Assembly (NCBI RefSeq): GCF_023715155.1
Contig: NZ_JAMBNQ010000040.1
Location: forward strand, 1 to 44,004
Reading direction: 5' to 3'
Length of the DNA: 44,004 nt
Source: Neobacillus mesonae
GTDB taxonomy: Bacteria > Bacillota > Bacilli > Bacillales > Cytobacillaceae
Shown here: in pieces, positions 41,458-44,004 of the stretch
How the letters are laid out: each line of letters begins with the position of its first letter
Numbering within the stretch: position 1 is the stretch's first letter
Position numbers and translations under genes: made by a program
Notes under the pieces: model-generated
Told to the model about the DNA's origin: nothing
Seen by the model: only the letters and a program-made list of their open reading frames with translations
Database searches by the model: none

Positions 41458-42894
41458 TTATACTTTAAATACTTGTATTTGCCTTTCTTTTAATAAAGCC
41501 CCGCCTTGAAATCTTGCTCCTGTATGTAATAACTTTTTTAGCTGAAGGAGCTTTCGATCTGTAATTTGTTCTCCCTGTAGAAGCAATGGGACTCCCGGCG
41601 GATAAGGAATCACCTGTTCTGCACAGATTCTCCCGACAGACTGTTCAATACCTATGTACTCTTTTTTTAATCTTAAAAGCTGATGGTAATCAATTGCAAG
41701 ACGGGATATCTCTTCCTCGCTATTACGATATTCTTCGTCTCTTTCTTTTATTGGGTACCCAGTTGTCACCTTTTTTATAATCATTGCTGCTTCCTCTAAT
41801 GGATAGGCCTGTCCATTTTTTAATAACGGCAGAACCAGAAGAATATTATTCGGGTCAGCCAGTTCTGTATAAATAGTACTTGCTTCTAACTCCTTTTGCA
41901 GTTCAAATCCGTTAAGACTGCAACGTGATTGAATCGTTATTTTTAAAAAATCCCCTTCTTGCACTTCAGGGTATTCCAAAACTTTAATTGCAGGTATGTT
42001 CATGAGCTGATTCTTAAAAGATTTAATTCTCTCTAATAAATAATCTAAATCCTGTTTCCTATATCCTGCAGCATAATGCCTCGCAATATCCAAAGAAGCC
42101 ATGATGAGATAAGAAGGACTGCTGGATTGAAATATTTTTAGGTAATGCTCCAGCTTTTCATTTGGCACTAGAGAACTATTCCAATGCAAAAATGATCCCA
42201 TTGTCATCGCCGGCAAAGTCTTATGGGCTGACTGTACAACAATGTCAGCTCCCATTGTTACGGCTGATTTTGGAAAGGGACCGCCAATAATAAAATGCGC
42301 CCCGTGAGCTTCGTCCACCAAAACAGGAATTTGATGCTCATGAGCCTCCTCAATGATTCCAGACAAATCGAAAACCATGCCATAATAATTGGGATAAGTC
42401 ACAATCACCGCTTTCGCCTTAGGATATAATTGAATGGCTTTACGCACAGAATTCCTGCTCACACCGGATGCTGTTTTCCATACCGGGTCATAATCCGGCT
42501 CTAAAAAAACCGGATTAACCTTGGACAGCTGCAGGGCATTTAAAATGGATTTATGGCAATTTCTTTGTACCAGAACGATATCATTTTCTGAACAAGCGGC
42601 CATGGTCATCGCAAGGTTGCCTACGGTTGAACCATTCACAAGAAAATAGCTTTTTCCCGCCTGATATAGTTCAGCCAATAGACTTTCTGCTTCTAATATG
42701 GCCCCTTCAGGCGCATGCAAATCATCCAGACCAGAAAGCTCTGTGGCATCCAATTGAAGGGCCTTTTTGAAAAAGGGAAACTCTTCACTCATTAGACGTC
42801 CATATTTATGTCCAGGAACATGAAAAGAAATCGGATTTCCTTTTATATGCTTTATTAAAGCTTGTATTAAAGGCATTCTTAATTGTGCATTCAT
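41458..42894 (-). CDS. PLP-dependent Orn/Lys/Arg decarboxylase family protein YaaO
   Basis: Fold-type I PLP enzyme of the short Bacillus YaaO group. The N-terminus ISFHVPGHKYGR, NGSTVGNLAM, VLVDEAHGAHF (PLP-contacting Asp) and the Schiff-base lysine in SAHKTLPAMTMG (about residue 229) are visible; the C-terminal decarboxylase domain includes YPPGVPLLLQGEQIT. It is 478 aa. The substrate (arginine, lysine or ornithine) cannot be told from sequence; B. subtilis SpeA is a separate paralogue. AAGGAAG precedes the ATG. Confidence 0.88.
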   Translation of the reverse strand: MNAQLRMPLIQALIKHIKGNPISFHVPGHKYGRLMSEEFPFFKKALQLDATELSGLDDLHAPEGAILEAESLLAELYQAGKSYFLVNGSTVGNLAMTMAACSENDIVLVQRNCHKSILNALQLSKVNPVFLEPDYDPVWKTASGVSRNSVRKAIQLYPKAKAVIVTYPNYYGMVFDLSGIIEEAHEHQIPVLVDEAHGAHFIIGGPFPKSAVTMGADIVVQSAHKTLPAMTMGSFLHWNSSLVPNEKLEHYLKIFQSSSPSYLIMASLDIARHYAAGYRKQDLDYLLERIKSFKNQLMNIPAIKVLEYPEVQEGDFLKITIQSRCSLNGFELQKELEASTIYTELADPNNILLVLPLLKNGQAYPLEEAAMIIKKVTTGYPIKERDEEYRNSEEEISRLAIDYHQLLRLKKEYIGIEQSVGRICAEQVIPYPPGVPLLLQGEQITDRKLLQLKKLLHTGARFQGGALLKERQIQVFKV

Positions 42895-43132
42895 AAAATA
42901 ACTTCCTTTTTAGCATCCAGTTTATTTTAACAAAAAAACATTAGAGCTGCCTTATTATAGATTTTTTATAATAACCAATCATAAATTCCATCTTTTCATA
43001 AGGGCCCCCCTCAGCAGCTTCCTTGTTTTGGTTTGCTCCAAGACATAGATGTTTCCTATGGGATTCTATTGCTTTCTTTTATCCGGCTGTGTCTTTTAGA
43101 CCTATTCTATAGGAAACACCAAAACCCTCCCT

Positions 43133-43161
43133 AAAAAAATAAAGCCCTGTGATAGGACTTT
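43133..43161 (-). terminator. terminator of csfB
   Basis: Minus-strand AAAGTCCT / AGGGCTTT-type stem (one mismatch) followed by ATTTTTTTAG, adjoining the csfB stop. Confidence 0.75.
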
Positions 43162-43162
43162 G

Positions 43163-43366
43163 TTAAGAAAAAATTTCTGGTGTGTTTACCTTTTTTAATT
43201 GTTTAAGAAAATGCTTATATTTTGGATCGTTTGTATCTGTTTGAATTAGTTCATGTTCACAGTCTGAACAAATAAAAGAAGTGTATAGATGTATTCCTTT
43301 TGATTTTTGATTCTCACAAATAACACATGTTTCAATAAGTTGATGCTGTGCTAAATTTGAACTCAA
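43163..43366 (-). CDS. csfB: anti-sigma-G factor Gin (CsfB)
   Basis: Small zinc-binding protein that inhibits sigma-G in the early forespore, and also sigma-E late. CVICENQKSKGIHLYTSFICSDCE contains the two CxxC pairs that bind zinc, and NTPEIFS ends the protein much like the B. subtilis form. An ATG at 43388-43390 opens the frame but lies inside the sigma-F -10 element. GGAGGTGGAG at 43371-43380 supports the TTG at 43364-43366, giving 67 aa. It sits immediately after the rRNA operon as in B. subtilis. Confidence 0.92.
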   Translation of the reverse strand: MSSNLAQHQLIETCVICENQKSKGIHLYTSFICSDCEHELIQTDTNDPKYKHFLKQLKKVNTPEIFS

Positions 43367-43387
43367 AGTTCTCCACCTCCATACACC

Positions 43388-43417
43388 CATTCTTGCCTAT
43401 AACATTAATTTGTATAC
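43388..43417 (-). promoter_or_regulatory. sigma-F promoter of csfB
   Basis: Minus-strand GTATA (43413-43417), 15-base spacer and GGCAAGAATG (43388-43397) match the sigma-F consensus GYWTA-N15-GGNRANANTW at every position but the last. Confidence 0.85.
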
Positions 43418-43514
43418 AATTTTTAGAATCATCACTTTTCGGTTATCTCAATGATTATCTTATGTTCCATTTCCCGTTTAGGTGTATGTCTATAAAGGAT
43501 TAATTTTGGGAAAT

Positions 43515-43548
43515 TAAAAAAGACAACCTTTTAAGATTGTCTTTTTAT
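43515..43548 (-). terminator. rRNA operon terminator
   Basis: Minus-strand AAAAAGACAATC / GGTTGTCTTTTTT-type hairpin directly after the 5S gene, with poly-U. Confidence 0.85.
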
Positions 43549-43550
43549 TT

Positions 43551-43667
<117 letters not shown>

Positions 43668-43749
43668 TATTTATTTGTTGAGGTTTCATTCCCTCAAAAC
43701 TAGATAATAGAGAAGAAGTATGTTAAGAACGAGTTCGCTTTAATCAATT

Positions 43750-43899
43750 ATTGTCTAGCTCCAGCGTCCAGCAACTAGTGTCCTTCGGTCTTTTCCCTGC
43801 GATAAGTCAACATCGATTCGCTTACGCTCATCGTGTTTCCTTTATCTCAGTCAAAGCCCTCCAGGCCATACGTTGCTAACCGGACGCTTCCGCTTTTCG
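43750..43899 (-). repeat. AGAAAAGCG dispersed repeat, copy E (rRNA spacer)
   Basis: On the minus strand it begins CGAAAAGCGGAAGCGTCCGG, contains GAGATAAAGGAAACACG as in copy A, and ends GGACGCTGGAGCTAGACAA. It lies inside the 23S-5S spacer, so it is transcribed with rRNA. Confidence 0.75.
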
Positions 43900-44004
43900 A
43901 TTTGTCTAGCTGCGGCTCCTAACTTCTCGGCCGTTTCGGTCCGTCCCTTCAAATCCTAAAACCAGGATTTGCAGTGCCAGCCCTCCAACGTCTGTCGAAG
44001 TTGA
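43900..44004 (-). repeat. second repeat element in the rRNA spacer, truncated by the window edge
   Basis: Ends on the minus strand with GGAGCCGCAGCTAGACAAAT, the same tail type as copy E, and joins copy E head-to-tail. Its 5' part is outside the window. It includes an AAATCCTGGTTTTAGGATTT palindrome. Confidence 0.55.

Larger units (their letters stand above)
43668..44004 (-). other. 23S-5S intergenic spacer (partial), repeat-filled
   Basis: Minus-strand TTATCTAGTTTTGAGGGAA (about 43692-43713) is the conserved Bacillus rRNA spacer sequence. Beyond it, most of the spacer is repeat (43750-44004). No tRNA gene was seen in this part. Confidence 0.75.

Overview
The window is a stretch of Bacillaceae chromosome, just clockwise of oriC in Bacillus terms. 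Gene content and order match the Bacillus subtilis segment rrnA - csfB - yaaO - tmk - darA - holB - ricT - yabA - ... - spoIIE - yabS - yabT - tilS - hpt - ftsH, written here on the minus strand, so the chromosomal order runs from base 44004 down to base 1. Only abrB is on the plus strand. Moderate-to-low GC, GGAGG-type ribosome binding sites, many sporulation genes and recognisable sigma-A, B, F, G, H and K and Spo0A signals all fit an endospore-forming Bacillus relative. The dispersed AGAAAAGCG repeats suggest one of the environmental Bacillus-like genera rather than B. subtilis itself; the genus is not determined.

Layout from high to low coordinates. 43551-44004: 5S rRNA and part of the 23S-5S spacer, which carries repeats. 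39080-43366: csfB (anti-sigma-G), the YaaO decarboxylase-like protein, tmk, darA (c-di-AMP receptor) and holB. yaaR, normally between darA and holB, is absent and its place holds a degenerate repeat. 35913-39087: ricT, yabA, trmN6, yazA and rsmI, with divergent abrB at 35537. 28053-35041: metS, tatD, yabE, rnmV, ksgA and yabG, with a perfect parS site inside the metS terminator. 19958-27797: veg, sspF, ispE, purR, ridA, spoVG, glmU, prs, ctc and pth. 9445-19677: fin, mfd, spoVT, yabM, yabN, yabO (rqcP), yabP, yabQ, divIC and yabR. 159-9141: spoIIE, yabS, yabT, tilS, hpt and ftsH.

Functions. The genes mix housekeeping with sporulation control. Translation and RNA maturation: metS, ksgA, rnmV, rsmI, trmN6, tilS, pth, rqcP and L25/Ctc. 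Replication and repair: holB, yabA, tmk, mfd and parS. Envelope precursors and division: glmU, ispE, yabM and divIC. Nucleotide metabolism: prs, purR and hpt. Sporulation: abrB, spoVG, fin, csfB, spoIIE, spoVT, yabG, yabP/yabQ and sspF. Promoters read from the sequence agree with this: two perfect 0A boxes near abrB, a 21-bp-spaced promoter with a 0A box at spoIIE, and sites for sigma-H (spoVG), sigma-F (csfB), sigma-G (fin), sigma-K (yabG) and sigma-B (ctc).

No phage, insertion sequence with transposase, CRISPR array, defence island or other accessory gene cluster was found. The unexplained material is intergenic: at least five loci of one AGAAAAGCG repeat family (one inside the rRNA operon), a 51-bp-period array of small palindromes upstream of yabS, a structured element between prs and ctc, and a degenerate repeat where yaaR should be. 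These are the best candidates for anything undescribed.
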